Below, piece after piece: positions 11,392 through 21,868 of a stretch of DNA of 64,000 nucleotides. The stretch's first letter is position 1. The number at the start of each line of letters is the position of its first letter. The stretch is taken from positions 129,796,373-129,860,372 of the forward strand of contig CM060709.1 in NCBI GenBank assembly GCA_030686995.1, given 5' to 3'. The DNA comes from Artemisia argyi. Lineage: Eukaryota > Streptophyta > Magnoliopsida > Asterales > Asteraceae. Position numbers and translations under genes: made by a program. Below the pieces are notes generated by a model that ran no database searches, was not told the origin of the DNA, and saw nothing but the letters and a program-made list of their open reading frames with translations.

Positions 11392-12845
11392 TGATGTGCG
11401 GGATTGCGCCCTCACAAAAGGTTTTACCTCTCAAGGGATCTCGAGAAGATTGCAATCCCCGCCAGGCAGTGTACCTGATCGTTGTAGTATAGTATAGTGA
11501 TAAGTACGGGGGATTGATCGTTCAACTCAGGAATAGTGTCGCTAGGATTAGAAAGCCTACTAAACTAGGTCTAGAGGTGAGGGATGATTCTTTTTGTATT
11601 TTTATATTTTATGAAAAGCAAGTAAAATCTCGGGTTTTGAAGGAGTGGGCAGAATTAGTTGCTAGTCAACTAACCCAAATTAACTAAAGATGCAATCAAA
11701 ATAAAATAAAATAAAACTTAAACTAAATTGTGGTCGAAACAGTATTGGAGAAAGCTATGTTTACTTAGATTTCATTACTCCCTAGATATCTTTTACCGGT
11801 TGATTAGCTTGTTACAATTGCATGGATGACGGGTCATATTCCTTAATACTAGTCGTAGGGCCGTGTACAATATTCCCTAACTCTATAAGCTCCTACTTCA
11901 CTCCTATGTCGAGCCGGCTAAGAAGCTCATAACATGGGATCACTAAAATTCGCTTATGCATTAAATACAACCAAAAATCGTAGTACACCTCCTATCGTGT
12001 TTCTTAAGACGTTCAAGCAAGTTACTAATGGAAGTCTGCTAGTTTTCGTAAGCCTAACATAGAATACAATCACCCAAAACAACTATAAACAAACAATCAA
12101 CCAATAATCAACATCTAGGTTTCACTACATCTAAGCAAACACAATAAAAACTAGCCTAGCATGTTAAAAGAAAGACAAGTGCAAGATATAATCACACAAT
12201 ACATAGACATATTGAATGATTTGAATGAATACTTATCTTTATTGAAACATGGAAGATTCAAGGGGTTAAAACCCTTGAAAAGGCTGTAAAGTTCGACCTA
12301 GGGTTTATGAAATTCGTCCCTCCAAAGTTACCCTAATGTTCCACACTTTACAATGAAAAATTGCAAAACTATATATAGATTATACAGACTGACGGCGTCA
12401 CGTTTTAAATTGTGACGCCGTCAACTCGCCGCCAAGATAGAAATCATATTGCCTAGATCCATTTGTGACGTCGTCATGTGTAAAGAGCTCTGGGCCGTCA
12501 CTAATAGTTGGACCCTGACGGCCTTGGGTGACGCCGTCAGGCCAATGCACAAAAAGGGTTCTGGCCCGTCACGTGTAATCTCCACTTCCACCTCTTTTGC
12601 CAAGCTTGACGCCGTCATGCTTTAACTCTTGACGCCGTCAGGTACTGTTCCTAGCAAGGATTTTGAGACTTTGTCGTTTTCTTCACTTTTACGCTCCAAA
12701 AACATCCAAAATGCCTCCTTTTCTGATTTTCTTCTCAAAAGTACCTAAAATGACAAAAGGAACGATTTAGGGCAATAATTGATCAAATAATCTCGAATTC
12801 GGGCTTAAATGACCCCTTAAAAGCGGTACACTATTCGCCTCATCA
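11392..12845 (-). repeat. 5' LTR of the Athila element, about 1.45 kb
   Basis: On the minus strand it starts TGATGAGGCG at 12845 and ends CACATCA at 11392, with TGATG/CATCA termini like the younger element. The frame of the copia gag to the right stops making sense exactly at 12845/12846, which supports this boundary. It carries a promoter-like region at 12369-12640. No coding sequence was seen in the LTR. Confidence 0.82.
12369..12640 (-). promoter_or_regulatory. LTR promoter: TGACG palindrome cluster upstream of a TATA box
   Basis: Five 11-bp sites close to TGACGCCGTCA lie at 12390-12400, 12413-12423, 12529-12539, 12607-12617 and 12630-12640; a related TGACGTCGTCA is at 12466-12476, and half sites are near 12495, 12516 and 12565. 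Reading the minus strand they come just before a TATA box, CTATATATAG at 12369-12378. TGACG is the core recognised by plant TGA/bZIP factors (as-1-type elements). That the LTR uses such factors is inference. Confidence 0.6.
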
Positions 12846-13953
12846 ACACTCCTATGGCTTCAACTACTGCTTGTGCTCCATTGCCCACTTGCAGAAATTT
12901 CTCCCCATAAGATAGTCTCCTTTCCTCTCTAAACCCCTGCAGTGTATTACATATGTTAATACCACATCCAGTATCATATACCCAGGAATTTATTTTATGA
13001 GATAAAGTAAATAATTCCATGACAAATAAGTTACCTGAAGTGCTGGCACCCACGTGCCCAGTCTTCTTAACCTTATTAGTTCGCAAGTCATCGAGATAAA
13101 GAGGACAATTCCTCTTCCAGTGACCCATCACCTTGCAGTAATGGCATCCTTGATCCTTCTTCGGATTATCCTTCTTAGGAGGGTTCTTCTTAGGATGAGG
13201 AGGTTGATAAGCCATAACTTGCTTATTCTTATCAGCGTTACCCTTATCCTTACCCTTACCCTTCTTCTTGTTCGCATTTGGCTTGTTAATTCCACCCCTT
13301 TGAATAGCAAGTACATGGGGTGTAGGAGCCTTTTGTGGTAAACCTTTCTCATAATCAATGAGCAGCGCGTGCAATTCACTTACTGTCTTCCCCACGCAAT
13401 GCATATTGAAGTTAATAACAAAACCACTAAATTCCTTGTTAAGGGATCTATTGATTAAGTTCACAGCCATATCATTGTCATAGGGTTTACCAAGTGTTTG
13501 TAATTGATCCATGAAACTTTTCATTTTCAATACATGAGCACTTACAGGTTCACCATCACCCTGCTTACAACCATGTAGAGACTCCATCAAATCGTAAATC
13601 TCTACATTTGATGGTTTCTCATATAGTTTCTTAAGTTCATCAATCATGTTCATAGGGAAGAATTCATCAAACTGCCTTTGTAAAGCAGGTGTCATCGCCC
13701 CCAACATTAAACAGGCCACATCAATATGCGTCTTATAAACTTCTCTCCAAGCGGCTTTTACTGCATCAGTTGCAGTTGGACCAGTTGGTTCAGCAGGACA
13801 AGGCGTCTTCAAGATTTCAAGTTGATCAGTCACTCTCAAGACAATCCTGAGTGAACGATACAAATCATTGAAATTCTCTGTGCCAGTCAATTTTTCTCGT
13901 TCATAGTAAGCCTTGAACGCAGAACGTAAGTTGCTGTTATCAGTTTGAGCCAT
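12846..13953 (-). pseudogene. Copia gag and protease start, truncated by Athila insertion
   Basis: The frame from ATG at 13953 encodes about 369 residues before it enters the Athila LTR at 12845; the last eight codons of the ORF are LTR sequence. Residues about 20-200 form the copia gag domain (YYEREKLTG at the start; LHALLIDYEKGLPQ later). A Lys-rich linker (KKKGKGKDKGNADKNKQ) precedes a CX2CX4HX4C knuckle (CHYCKVMGHWKRNC), and the protease site WVYDTGCG lies near residue 327. Protease is cut shortly afterwards; integrase and reverse transcriptase are absent from the window and presumably lie beyond the nested elements. No stop precedes the truncation, so this copy may have been fairly intact when it was hit. 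Confidence 0.88.
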
Positions 13954-15193
13954 TTCTACAGATAAAGAAAGTTCAAAACATTAGTATTTTTGATAATACA
14001 ATTTTTCAAGAAAATAAAATACCTAAGGAAATAAAATCCATAGAATTTTTTTTGAAAACTATGATCCTCCATAAACATAGTTTCATCACATCAGTTGATC
14101 TGCTAATAATGAAAGTATAATATGAGGTAACTTGTCGTACAATAATTGGCATAACATTTTTCCAATTCCTAGATTTATGGGATTTACAACCACAAAACTT
14201 TTGTAATGTAAGCATGTTTGATCCCCATCTTAATGCCTTGAGTCCAAGTTCTCACTTCATACTCAATTTAATTCGTCTAACTTAAAAACTGCAAACTCAT
14301 AATTCCATTACATCAGTTGATCTGCTAGCAATGAAATTATGAAATTTACCTCTCCATTGCAATCTATCCAAGTTCTCACATGACGTAAACTATAACTTCA
14401 AGTGTTTTTAATTAGATGGCATTCGACTTAATTTTATAAGGGTAATAATTTTGTAAAGGCATGTTCTGATGTGATTTTCAGCAATGGTATGGTATGTGAT
14501 TTGTAAATGCCGTGACCTAATTATTGTCACAGTTTGTCCATCGATAGACATAACTTGCTTATTACATATTTAGATCACCAATTTGTCTGGAAGAACCTCG
14601 AGTGTAGAATTTTTGTGTAGTTTCTGTAGGGCTTTTTTTCAGTTTATTTATATCAAAATAAATCAACTGGATTATATTTTGTATATAGTAGTAAACCGAT
14701 ACAGTTAAGTCAAATTGATTATATATCGTTAATGGCATAATGGCATTGTAAAATGTTACACCCTCCTAGATGGCTTTTATAAATATACTGCATCAGCAGT
14801 AACAGCTTTAACAATCTTCCGTGTATTTGTTATAACTGTTATGTTTAGAACTATAATTGCAGTCTTTCGGGTAAGAGTAGCACTAGCCTGTGCGAACCAG
14901 TATTGATATGCATTAAAGTTAACCTTTTCTATCCAAGCATTTGTCAACCATCTATCCAACATGTCCATTTTATGTTCAACATTGAAGGTCAAACAGATTA
15001 ACTGTCGATACGGAGTTTACAAAGATTGTAGCAGCTAGCATTACTTTAATTTCGTAGCGCTTAATGAAAATTTAAAGTGAATTACTACGAAAACTTAAAC
15101 TATAGAAAATTTGAACCCGTTTCATATATTTCAATTAGATGAAAATGACTAATATTCATCTATTTTTGTTTTATTTAAGAGGAAGGTAGAACC
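13954..15193. other. AT-rich region between copia gag and the 1.8 kb element
   Basis: No intact gene. The copia 5' LTR and primer-binding site should lie upstream of 13953, but no matching primer site or LTR pair was found, so the 5' end may be lost. A phrase ACATCAGTTGATCTGCTA recurs near 14089 and 14312. On the minus strand 14992-14777 can be read as 71 residues, with a short piece (YWFAQASATLT) faintly like the active-site region of DFR/CCR-type reductases; this is a weak lead only. Confidence 0.4.
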
Positions 15194-15541
15194 TGTTATA
15201 TTTTTCACATGTCTTCTAATTGATATTCCAGGATCGATATATGCACAAGATATACAAGAAGATGATTCATTTATTAATCATTATAACAGTGGTTACATTG
15301 TATTTTGAGACACACTTTCTAAACGTTACATTGTATCCTATGTATAATAGTCGAATGGGTATGACCCAAACAACATGTCGGTTCAAGTTGGCTGTTAACC
15401 AAACGACACAACCATTCAGAAATAACTAACTTCCTACAAATAACTAACTTAACTAACTTAACCGCTATTCGGTTATAAACTTTCTATCTAACATGTTTAG
15501 TCCTTTGTCTTTCAAGACTTATACAATTATAAGGTCCAACA
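15194..15541 (-). repeat. 3' LTR of the TRIM-like element
   Basis: This is a direct copy of 16679-17017. Differences include a few substitutions and a 9-base (TTAACTAAC-type) length difference. The purine tract at 15542-15553 (minus strand) borders it. Confidence 0.87.
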
Positions 15542-16663
15542 TTTTCCCCCCTAATTGTTTAAGTCTTGTTCTTCGAGTGTTCATACTCTTCTCCGTGTCT
15601 CTATCTTTCCTTATTCCTGTCTTGCCAACATGTTGTTGTTTTCGTTGTTTACTCCTTGTTAATAAACCAATTCGTAAAGAAAAACTCTTGTTCTCCTTTT
15701 GATGTTGTCGAATTGTCTCCTTTTCTTCAATAAACCAACGAACTTCTTCTTATTGTTGTATACTTCCACGTTGTCTTTCTCTTTCTCTTGTATCGACTTG
15801 GTATAAGGCGTGTGTATGCCCTAGACCTCTTTTGTCTCGGCTTCTTTCTCCAAAAAACACCCAACGTGTTGTTGGCCACAATCAAACTTTATTGTTTGTT
15901 GTTGTTTCGTTCCAAGTTCTTCACAAGTATCCTTTTCTCTCAAATACCTCTTGGTATTTCCAAAGCAATTTGTTTGCTTTTTTTCTTTTCACTAATACCC
16001 CACGGTATTATCTTCAACGTCTAAACAAATGAGAGATTTGTTTGTCGTTCTGCTGTTGCTTGTCCCTTTCTAATGTTGTACCACAATACTCCTTGTTTTT
16101 TTCTTAATTCCACGCCGTATCTTCAACAACTCCTAATACCCGTCGGTATTCTTTTTTACAAAACCAAATGATCAGCCTGTTTTGTTATTGTTGTTGTTCC
16201 GTATTGCTCTAAACGTCTCTCTAAACAATCCTTGATTGTTTTGTTGTCTCAGTATACCTTATCAAATCTACAAGCAACGCCTTTTTCTTGCGTTTATAAC
16301 GCGTATTCCCTTTGTGTTCTCTTTTGTCAACCGGTTGTCTTAACACAAAGTATCCTTCTTCTTGACGTCGTATTCTTTCTTCTTGTTGCGTTGTATAGCA
16401 ACAGGTCTCTTCTTCTTTGTTGTCGTGTGCAAGACACCAACAAAGGTATCTAACAATTGTTCTTCTAAGTTTTCTCCCACCAATACGTTTGGTGTCAATG
16501 TTTGATTCCTTTTGTGTCGGTTATCAAAACTTATCAAAACTTGCCGCTGCCACAAAAGTTTCCTTCAATCTTCATTGGATTGAAGTCTGTTGCTAATTTG
16601 TAACTTCTGTTGGTTCTGATCATGCATTATCTTCCCCAACAATCCTTGTTATCTTGTAAACCT
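15542..16663. repeat. Interior of the TRIM-like element: series of short hairpins
   Basis: At least eleven perfect or nearly perfect inverted repeats follow each other: 15861-15875, 15883-15898, 15942-15959, 15962-15980, 15994-16009, 16023-16043, 16135-16150, 16223-16241, 16384-16403, 16415-16445, 16478-16494 and 16563-16585. Three share the stem AATACC/GGTATT with different four-base loops (TCTT, CCAC, CGTC). The longest (16415-16445) has 8 + 4 base pairs around a 2-base bulge. Plain palindromes CAACCGGTTG (16328-16337) and AACAATTGTT (16452-16461) also occur. The plus strand is pyrimidine-rich (many TTGTT and CTT). No protein-coding potential was seen. A structured RNA role is inference. 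Confidence 0.75.
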
Positions 16664-16678
16664 TCGGCTCTGATGCCA
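16664..16678 (-). other. Primer-binding site (initiator tRNA-Met type)
   Basis: On the minus strand TGGCATCAGAGCCGA directly follows the 5' LTR. It resembles the TGGTATCAGAGC site typical of copia elements, with one change. Confidence 0.8.
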
Positions 16679-17017
16679 TGTTATATTTTTCACAGGTCTT
16701 CTAATTGATATTCCAGGATCGATATATGCACAAGATATACAAGAAGATGATTCATTTATTAATCAATATAACAGTGGTTACATTGTATTTTGAGACACAC
16801 TTTCTAAACGTTACATTGTATCCTATATATGCTAGTCGAATGGTTATGACCCAAACAACATGTCGGTTCAAGTTGGTTGTTAACCAAACGACACAATCAT
16901 TCAGAAATAACTAACTTCCTACAAATAACTAACTTGACCGCTATTCGGTTATAAACTTTCTATCTAACATGTTTAGTCCTTTGTCTTTCAAGACTTATAC
17001 AATTATAAGGTCCAACA
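16679..17017 (-). repeat. 5' LTR of the TRIM-like element
   Basis: This is the partner of 15194-15541 and ends in CAACA at 17017, next to the GAATC flank and the remains of a reductase gene. Confidence 0.87.
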
Positions 17018-17674
17018 GAATCGGAGGGATGACAGTAGAAAAGACTGGATATCCATATGTAGATGTCTGGGACTTGTCTGAGGCCGAGGGGGAATATATA
17101 TGCTCTGCATACTCGTTCACTGCAAAAGAACTTGTTGTAAAGGTGAGAGCTTGTTTCCAGGCTACAATTGTCCCAAATTGTAAGTTCCACTAAGAAAAAG
17201 GTGTGTTTGGATCTGCAAGAGTTAATATAGGTTGTCATAATTCGGGATAGTTTGTGTACTTCCCTACTCAGTTTTTGTCAAACAAACCAATCTTATATTG
17301 TAGCAGCTTCCAACAGCAATATTAAGGCTAACTACACATTTTCATTATATTTTCTGAAAATAGTGTCTGTAACATTGCTGAAAAGATCAGTTAACGGTCC
17401 AAGATGATCTGACATTGGTTATCTATGCATTTGGGTTCTAACTTATAAAGATAATAACAATCATGTGCTACTCAGCTCGAAAACTTTGTTGGATATGGGA
17501 TGGAGTTTTAGGCCATTTGAAGAGATCATAGTTGATAATGTCAAGAATTATGATGAAGTTGGTTTATTGGATGAAGGGAAACCATTTCCGTTTAAAATCG
17601 GGGTTAAAGCTATTTTGCTCACAGATGTGACTGCACACAAGTACCATATTTGTATGCTAGAAATTCCTTCATAG
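17018..17674 (+). pseudogene. Fragment of a reductase of the DFR/cinnamoyl-CoA reductase (SDR) type
   Basis: Two exon-like pieces remain. The first ends at 17142 with a good donor (AAG|GTGAG) and reads AEGEYICSAYSFTAKEL, like the region following the substrate-binding part of DFR/CCR-type reductases. The second starts after an acceptor CTCAG at 17475 and reads SSKTLLDMGWSFRPFEE, like their C-terminal helix region; it runs to a TAG at 17672-17674. The NAD(P)-binding Rossmann half and the catalytic YxxxK are missing, and the TRIM-like element ends exactly at the left border. Related exon relics occur at 23145-23245 and 26345-26462. The exact substrate class cannot be told. Confidence 0.6.
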
Positions 17675-18898
17675 ATGAGTGGCAAATCACATTAGTTGCT
17701 ATCACGTGTGTTAATAGTATGCCTAAAATTTCGCTTTGAAAATTTTTCGTGTTTGTGCTACTAATTAAGTGAGTTAATTGAGTAAGTATGTACTCCTTTT
17801 GTGACTTGCACTTATTTACCAAACGTACTATGAAATATTTGATTTTCCTTATCCAAATTGTTGTTCTCTTTAGAGTGATTACAACTTAAGATAATTAAGT
17901 TAAATCACTCTCCTTGTAATCTGATGTGTTTGTTTAAGTTATAGTCATGCGCTCTTATGTGTTTGTAATCCAGCAAAGCTAAAGACTATAGTAATGCTGG
18001 AAGATGATGAGAAATAAAAGTAGACTTTTTGACAAAGAATATCTCACCATTGATATAATTTTAGAGCTTATACTTTGATTTTTCGTATATAAAACCTAAA
18101 AAATGCATGATATCTAACAATATTAAATTCTAAATGCATCAAGGATGGAGAAAAAGCTCATGAACAAGAAAGAAAGTACATAGTAGAATATAATTTGGTG
18201 TCTTCGTGTGTATGGCATCGAGGGTATGTTAAAGGCTTGTTTGAGGCATTTGTGAGATAAAAGATGATTTAGGTTATAAATTATTTGCGGTTCTAAATAA
18301 TTATATAAAAGTAAGTGAGTGTCATAAATTGATGAAATTTCACCATTCTAGCAAAATCATACAAATGGTATCATTGCAAAAGTTTTCATTAGGCGCTTCA
18401 TTTATTCATTCTTAGTTACAAATTTGGAAGAGGCTTTTGCTCGTATTATTATTTGGCAATTAATGGGTTATATCTGATCAATTTTGTGCTTATTATATTA
18501 CTAAACGACATGAGTAAGATATATGGATGGAAGTAAAACCTAAATGATCGAAAACCCAAACTTTGGACAAATATACATGTTACCTATAATCACACTCGTC
18601 ATCCCCATTCAAAATTTTTATTATGTAGATAATCATTATTTTTCAAATTAGTTGCATTGATGGTCTCTATTTTAAAATATACGGATTATCTATGTAATAA
18701 TATATAGTTTTTTATTACATGGAGAGTCCTTTGTTACACGAATAGTCCTTATTTTATAGAATAGGGACTGCTAATGAGATTGTATGAAAAATAGGGATCG
18801 TTTTTGTAATTAAAATCGAATATGGATGAGAAGTGTGATTTTGGGTAAACCACAAGGACTAAACATGTAATTTTGTTTTTGTGTTAGTATTTTAGAGC

Positions 18899-18929
<31 letters not shown>

Positions 18930-19200
18930 GTTACTTAAGTTTCCGACTCAATATTAAAAGTCGACTAATCACAGAGCATCCAATTGTGCATCTATTATTA
19001 TTTTTAACTAGGTAAATTATAGTTTAATACAGTTATAATACGAATCTTTAAGAGAGTAAGAGGCCAATTCTTTGTAAAATTTTAATTGGTCCTCGATTCC
19101 CACCCCGAACCCGTCACGTTGCCATTTTGGTTGTGGGTATCGAAGGGCCAAATGCACAGTTATGCTTAGTTAAAGGACCAAACATACCATTATCACTGAA
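17675..19200. other. Intergenic DNA, no gene seen
   Basis: AT-rich. The part 18530-18870 has loosely inverted ends (AAAACCCAAACTTTG... against ...TTTTGGGTAAACC), so it may be a degraded foldback element. A run of about 28 T residues lies at 18901-18929. From about 19140 the sequence becomes similar to the upstream region of the second F-box gene. Confidence 0.5.
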
Positions 19201-19210
19201 ACAAGTAAAA

Positions 19211-19220
19211 CCCTATAAAT
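19211..19220 (+). promoter_or_regulatory. Probable TATA box of F-box gene 1
   Basis: CCCTATAAAT lies about 65 bases upstream of the ATG. The same phrase, CCCTATAAAC, stands at a similar distance before F-box gene 2, inside an upstream stretch shared by both (GTCACTGAAACAAG before it). Confidence 0.55.
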
Positions 19221-19283
19221 TAAAATCCCAAATTTCAATTTCAACATTGTCTGTCACTGGTAAACTAAAACCCTAGAAACACC

Positions 19284-20384
19284 ATGTCAGACTTCATCCC
19301 TTTTGAAATCCAAACTGAAATCATCAAAAAAGCTCCTGATGTCAAGTCATTGCTTCGATTCAGGGCCGTGTCAAAACCATGGAAGTCTTTGATTGACAGC
19401 TCTGAGTTTATCGCTGGTTACCTCGGCCGTAAAACTCAGCTTTTAAGGTACACAGATTATTCCAATGAGGTAAAATATGTATCTGTTAATAATGACACTT
19501 TTACCCAACACCGAGATCTTGCTCCAAATGTTTCTACCCTTATGAAACAATTTGATTATACATGTGTTATTGGTTACTCTCGCGGTTTGTTGTGTTTGTT
19601 TGGTTACAAAGGCGACAAAGGGGGGATGCTTGTTCTGTGGAACCCTTCAATTAGAAGATCTGTTGGTATTCTTGAGCCGGGATACTTTGATCTTTTTGGT
19701 TTCGCGGTTTGTCCTGTAACTAATGAACCTACCATTGTCAAGATTTCATTTCCTTGGAGAGTTCAAATTTTTACTTTGAGCTCTAAGAAATGGACTGAGA
19801 TTCAGTGTCCCAAGCCTCGTGAATCAATTGAACTTCGCTCCTCTCAAGTTGTTATTGGTAGCTGCATTTATCGTTTTGCTTTTGAGACAATTCATCTTCC
19901 GAATGGTTATTGTACTGATCAATATATGATCGTGTCATTTGATTTGATTGCTAAAGAATTCAAATCCATTGACTTACCAGATAAGATAACAAACCCGTTT
20001 ACCTCGTTCTTCATATCTAAGCTAAAGGGGTCTCTTGTTGTGATTGTACCGCATAGAGAGGTCAAAGTATGGAAGATGGAGCCTGATTGTTCTTTTACGC
20101 AGCTATTTACTATTAACACACCTGATTCATATATAAGTGATATAGTGGGATTTAGGAAGAATGGTCAACTTGTCGTTGAAACCAAAGAGAGGGACAGACG
20201 GTGGGATTTTTCTGCACTTGAGGTTTACGATCCGTGCTCACATCACATCAATGATCTTGGGTTTTCTGGACAAAATGGTTCATTCTTCATTAGCTCTTAC
20301 AAGGAAGCGCTGCATCTGCTTGATCACTCGGGTTCTTGCATATATCCTGAAATTAATTACAGAGATGATGAATTTACAAAGTGA
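19284..20384 (+). CDS. F-box protein, F-box-associated type, copy 1
   Basis: This is a single-exon ORF of 366 residues. The N-terminal F-box spans about residues 3-45 (IPFEIQTEIIKKAPDVKSLL, then FRAVSKPWKSLI). The rest is an F-box-associated region with the usual landmarks RGLLCL (100-105) and LWNPSIRR (118-125) and a series of beta-strand-like repeats to the C-terminus. F-box proteins bind SKP1 and recruit substrates to SCF ubiquitin ligases; the substrate here is unknown. The ATG is preceded by CACC and follows a TATA-like box. The protein aligns along its whole length with copy 2 at 24126, and a broken third copy lies at 57810-58262. Length is normal for the family. No frame damage was seen, so it is probably functional, although such tandem F-box genes often vary between relatives. 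Confidence 0.9.
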   Translation: MSDFIPFEIQTEIIKKAPDVKSLLRFRAVSKPWKSLIDSSEFIAGYLGRKTQLLRYTDYSNEVKYVSVNNDTFTQHRDLAPNVSTLMKQFDYTCVIGYSRGLLCLFGYKGDKGGMLVLWNPSIRRSVGILEPGYFDLFGFAVCPVTNEPTIVKISFPWRVQIFTLSSKKWTEIQCPKPRESIELRSSQVVIGSCIYRFAFETIHLPNGYCTDQYMIVSFDLIAKEFKSIDLPDKITNPFTSFFISKLKGSLVVIVPHREVKVWKMEPDCSFTQLFTINTPDSYISDIVGFRKNGQLVVETKERDRRWDFSALEVYDPCSHHINDLGFSGQNGSFFISSYKEALHLLDHSGSCIYPEINYRDDEFTK

Positions 20385-20843
20385 TATGCTGTTGCATCAG
20401 GGAGGGGCCTTCTTTGAGGTTATGGTGTGGAAAACTCGCCTTCATATGTTTTCCATAATTGTTTTAATTTAGACAAGTAATGTTATGCTTGGTATCATCT
20501 TTAGTATGTCCTAGAAAAGATCTGTTAAAATTATGATTTCATGTCTTTCTTTCTATTATTTAGCAAGTCTGAATTGTTGATGATAACTAGTGTTGCTTTT
20601 GATCATTATCTGTGATGAATATTTTGAGAACGGAGGATGTCTTATATACATGCCTTGTCAGCTTGAAATATTAACAATGACATGCTTTTTTTGATGTTCA
20701 TCACATGTAGAAATCTTTATAGCATTTTTGGCTTAGTTACAATTAATCTGGTTATGTTCACCTCTCATGGGGGCTATATTGCTGCACCTGCATTAGACTT
20801 CCCATCAGCGGATTATAGCACCATTCAAACTGGTTCACGTGAC
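20385..20843 (+). other. 3' flank of F-box gene 1, shared with the other F-box copies
   Basis: GACAAGTAATGTTATGCTTG (near 20474), TTGATCATTATCTGTGATG (near 20599) and CACCTGCATTAGACTTCCCA (near 20785) recur behind F-box gene 2 and, in reverse complement, beside the broken copy at 57.1-57.8 kb. This shows the whole locus, not only the ORF, was duplicated. No additional gene. Confidence 0.75.
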
Positions 20844-21589
20844 CAAGGTTTAAAAGTACGGAAACGAGTTTCGAGGCGTTTTCACTCCGCCTCAAGAGGC
20901 GTAAGCCTCGAGGCGGACCGAGGCGTAAAGTCGAGGCGGAATTAATTTTATATTTTTTATATATAAGTTTAAGACTTAAATGTAAACTATTAAAGATGGA
21001 GGGGGTCAAATGTTTAAATACATAAACTTATTTTAAACTTTTTGAGTAAAATTTATAAAGTTTAGAGACTAAATGTAAAATAGTAAAAGATAGAGGGGTT
21101 AAATGTTAAAAATTCTAAACTTATTTAAACCCTAAACCTAAAACAAAGTTGCAGCCTCACTTTAATACATTTATACAGCCACCACCCTTCACCCTCACTT
21201 TAATACATTAATACACTGATAAACCCTAAACCAATTCTCTGGCGTTGACCATCAATTCGCCGGCGTTGACCTTCAATTCGCCGGCGTTTACCGTCATTCT
21301 GAACACAACCACCACTTATTTTCTCTTTAATTGGCTTAGATCTGAAGTTTGACCGGAATTCGCCGGCGTTGACAACCTAATTCGGCCGATTTGCTGCTAA
21401 TCGGGGCGGTGGGAGGCCGACTAGCGCCTAGGCGCCGCCTCAGCCCTGAGGCGTCGCCTCATACGCTTCTAGACCGCCTCACACACCTGAGGCGTACGTT
21501 CTAAATCAACCACCTGAGGCGCCGCCTCATATGCGTTTTCCGGCCGATTCGCCTCGAGGCGCCGCCTCAGACCGCTTTTTTAAACCATG
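20844..21589. mobile_element. Non-autonomous hAT-type element with GAGGCG subterminal repeats
   Basis: The 746-bp insert is flanked by an exact 8-bp duplication CACGTGAC (20836-20843 and 21590-21597), the size made by hAT transposases. Ends read CAAGGTTTAAAA and, on the other strand, CATGGTTTAAAA. Both ends are packed with GAGGCG/CGCCTC in direct and inverted orientation (about 20873-20940 and 21420-21570), like the subterminal transposase-binding arrays of known hAT elements. The paralogous site behind F-box gene 2 (about 25668-25685) lacks the insert, so it arrived after the duplication. No transposase ORF. Confidence 0.85.
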
Positions 21590-21868
21590 CACGTGACCCT
21601 TGTTACATTCCCATGGATAGTCTGATACTAAAAGAAAATAAGTCAAAACGTCCTACTTGAACCCTGTAGATCAGCTTTTAACTATTATTCATCCTTTTGT
21701 GGGTATCAACTGACATGAGAATTATTTGGTGCGTTATGGAATTTTGTTTGTGATGAATTTTTTCAGGTTTATAATATGTATGGCTTAGCATGCTTGTATG
21801 AGGAAATGATTTATGTGAAACATGCGTTGTGGGTGATTTGTGTAACAGGTCAAAACCCATACTTTGAT

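Larger units (their letters stand above)
8688..12845 (-). mobile_element. Athila-type Ty3 retrotransposon, 5' half
   Basis: On the minus strand a 1.45 kb LTR (11392-12845), a tRNA-Asp primer-binding site, gag and protease follow in order. The reading frame then stops where the 3.7 kb-LTR element begins at 8687. Reverse transcriptase, RNase H, integrase and the second LTR must lie left of the window, beyond the inserted element. This element inserted into the copia gag at 12846. Confidence 0.85.
15194..17017 (-). mobile_element. Short non-coding LTR retrotransposon (TRIM-like), complete
   Basis: Two direct repeats of 348 and 339 bp (15194-15541, 16679-17017) start TGTTAT and end CAACA. On the minus strand a primer-binding site follows the right-hand LTR and a purine tract (TAGGGGGGAAAA) precedes the left-hand LTR, so the order is 5' LTR at 16679-17017 and 3' LTR at 15194-15541. 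Flanks are GAACC (15189-15193) and GAATC (17018-17022), a target duplication with one mismatch. The 1.1 kb interior encodes no protein but carries a series of hairpins. It must depend on a copia partner. Confidence 0.88.

Noticed and set aside
12817..12845. C-terminal residues MRRIVYRF of the copia gag ORF
   Set aside because: They are encoded by the Athila LTR; the copia frame ends at 12846.
14777..14992. Reductase exon on the minus strand
   Set aside because: Similarity is limited to a few residues, with no splice sites and the opposite orientation to the other reductase relics; kept only as a weak lead.
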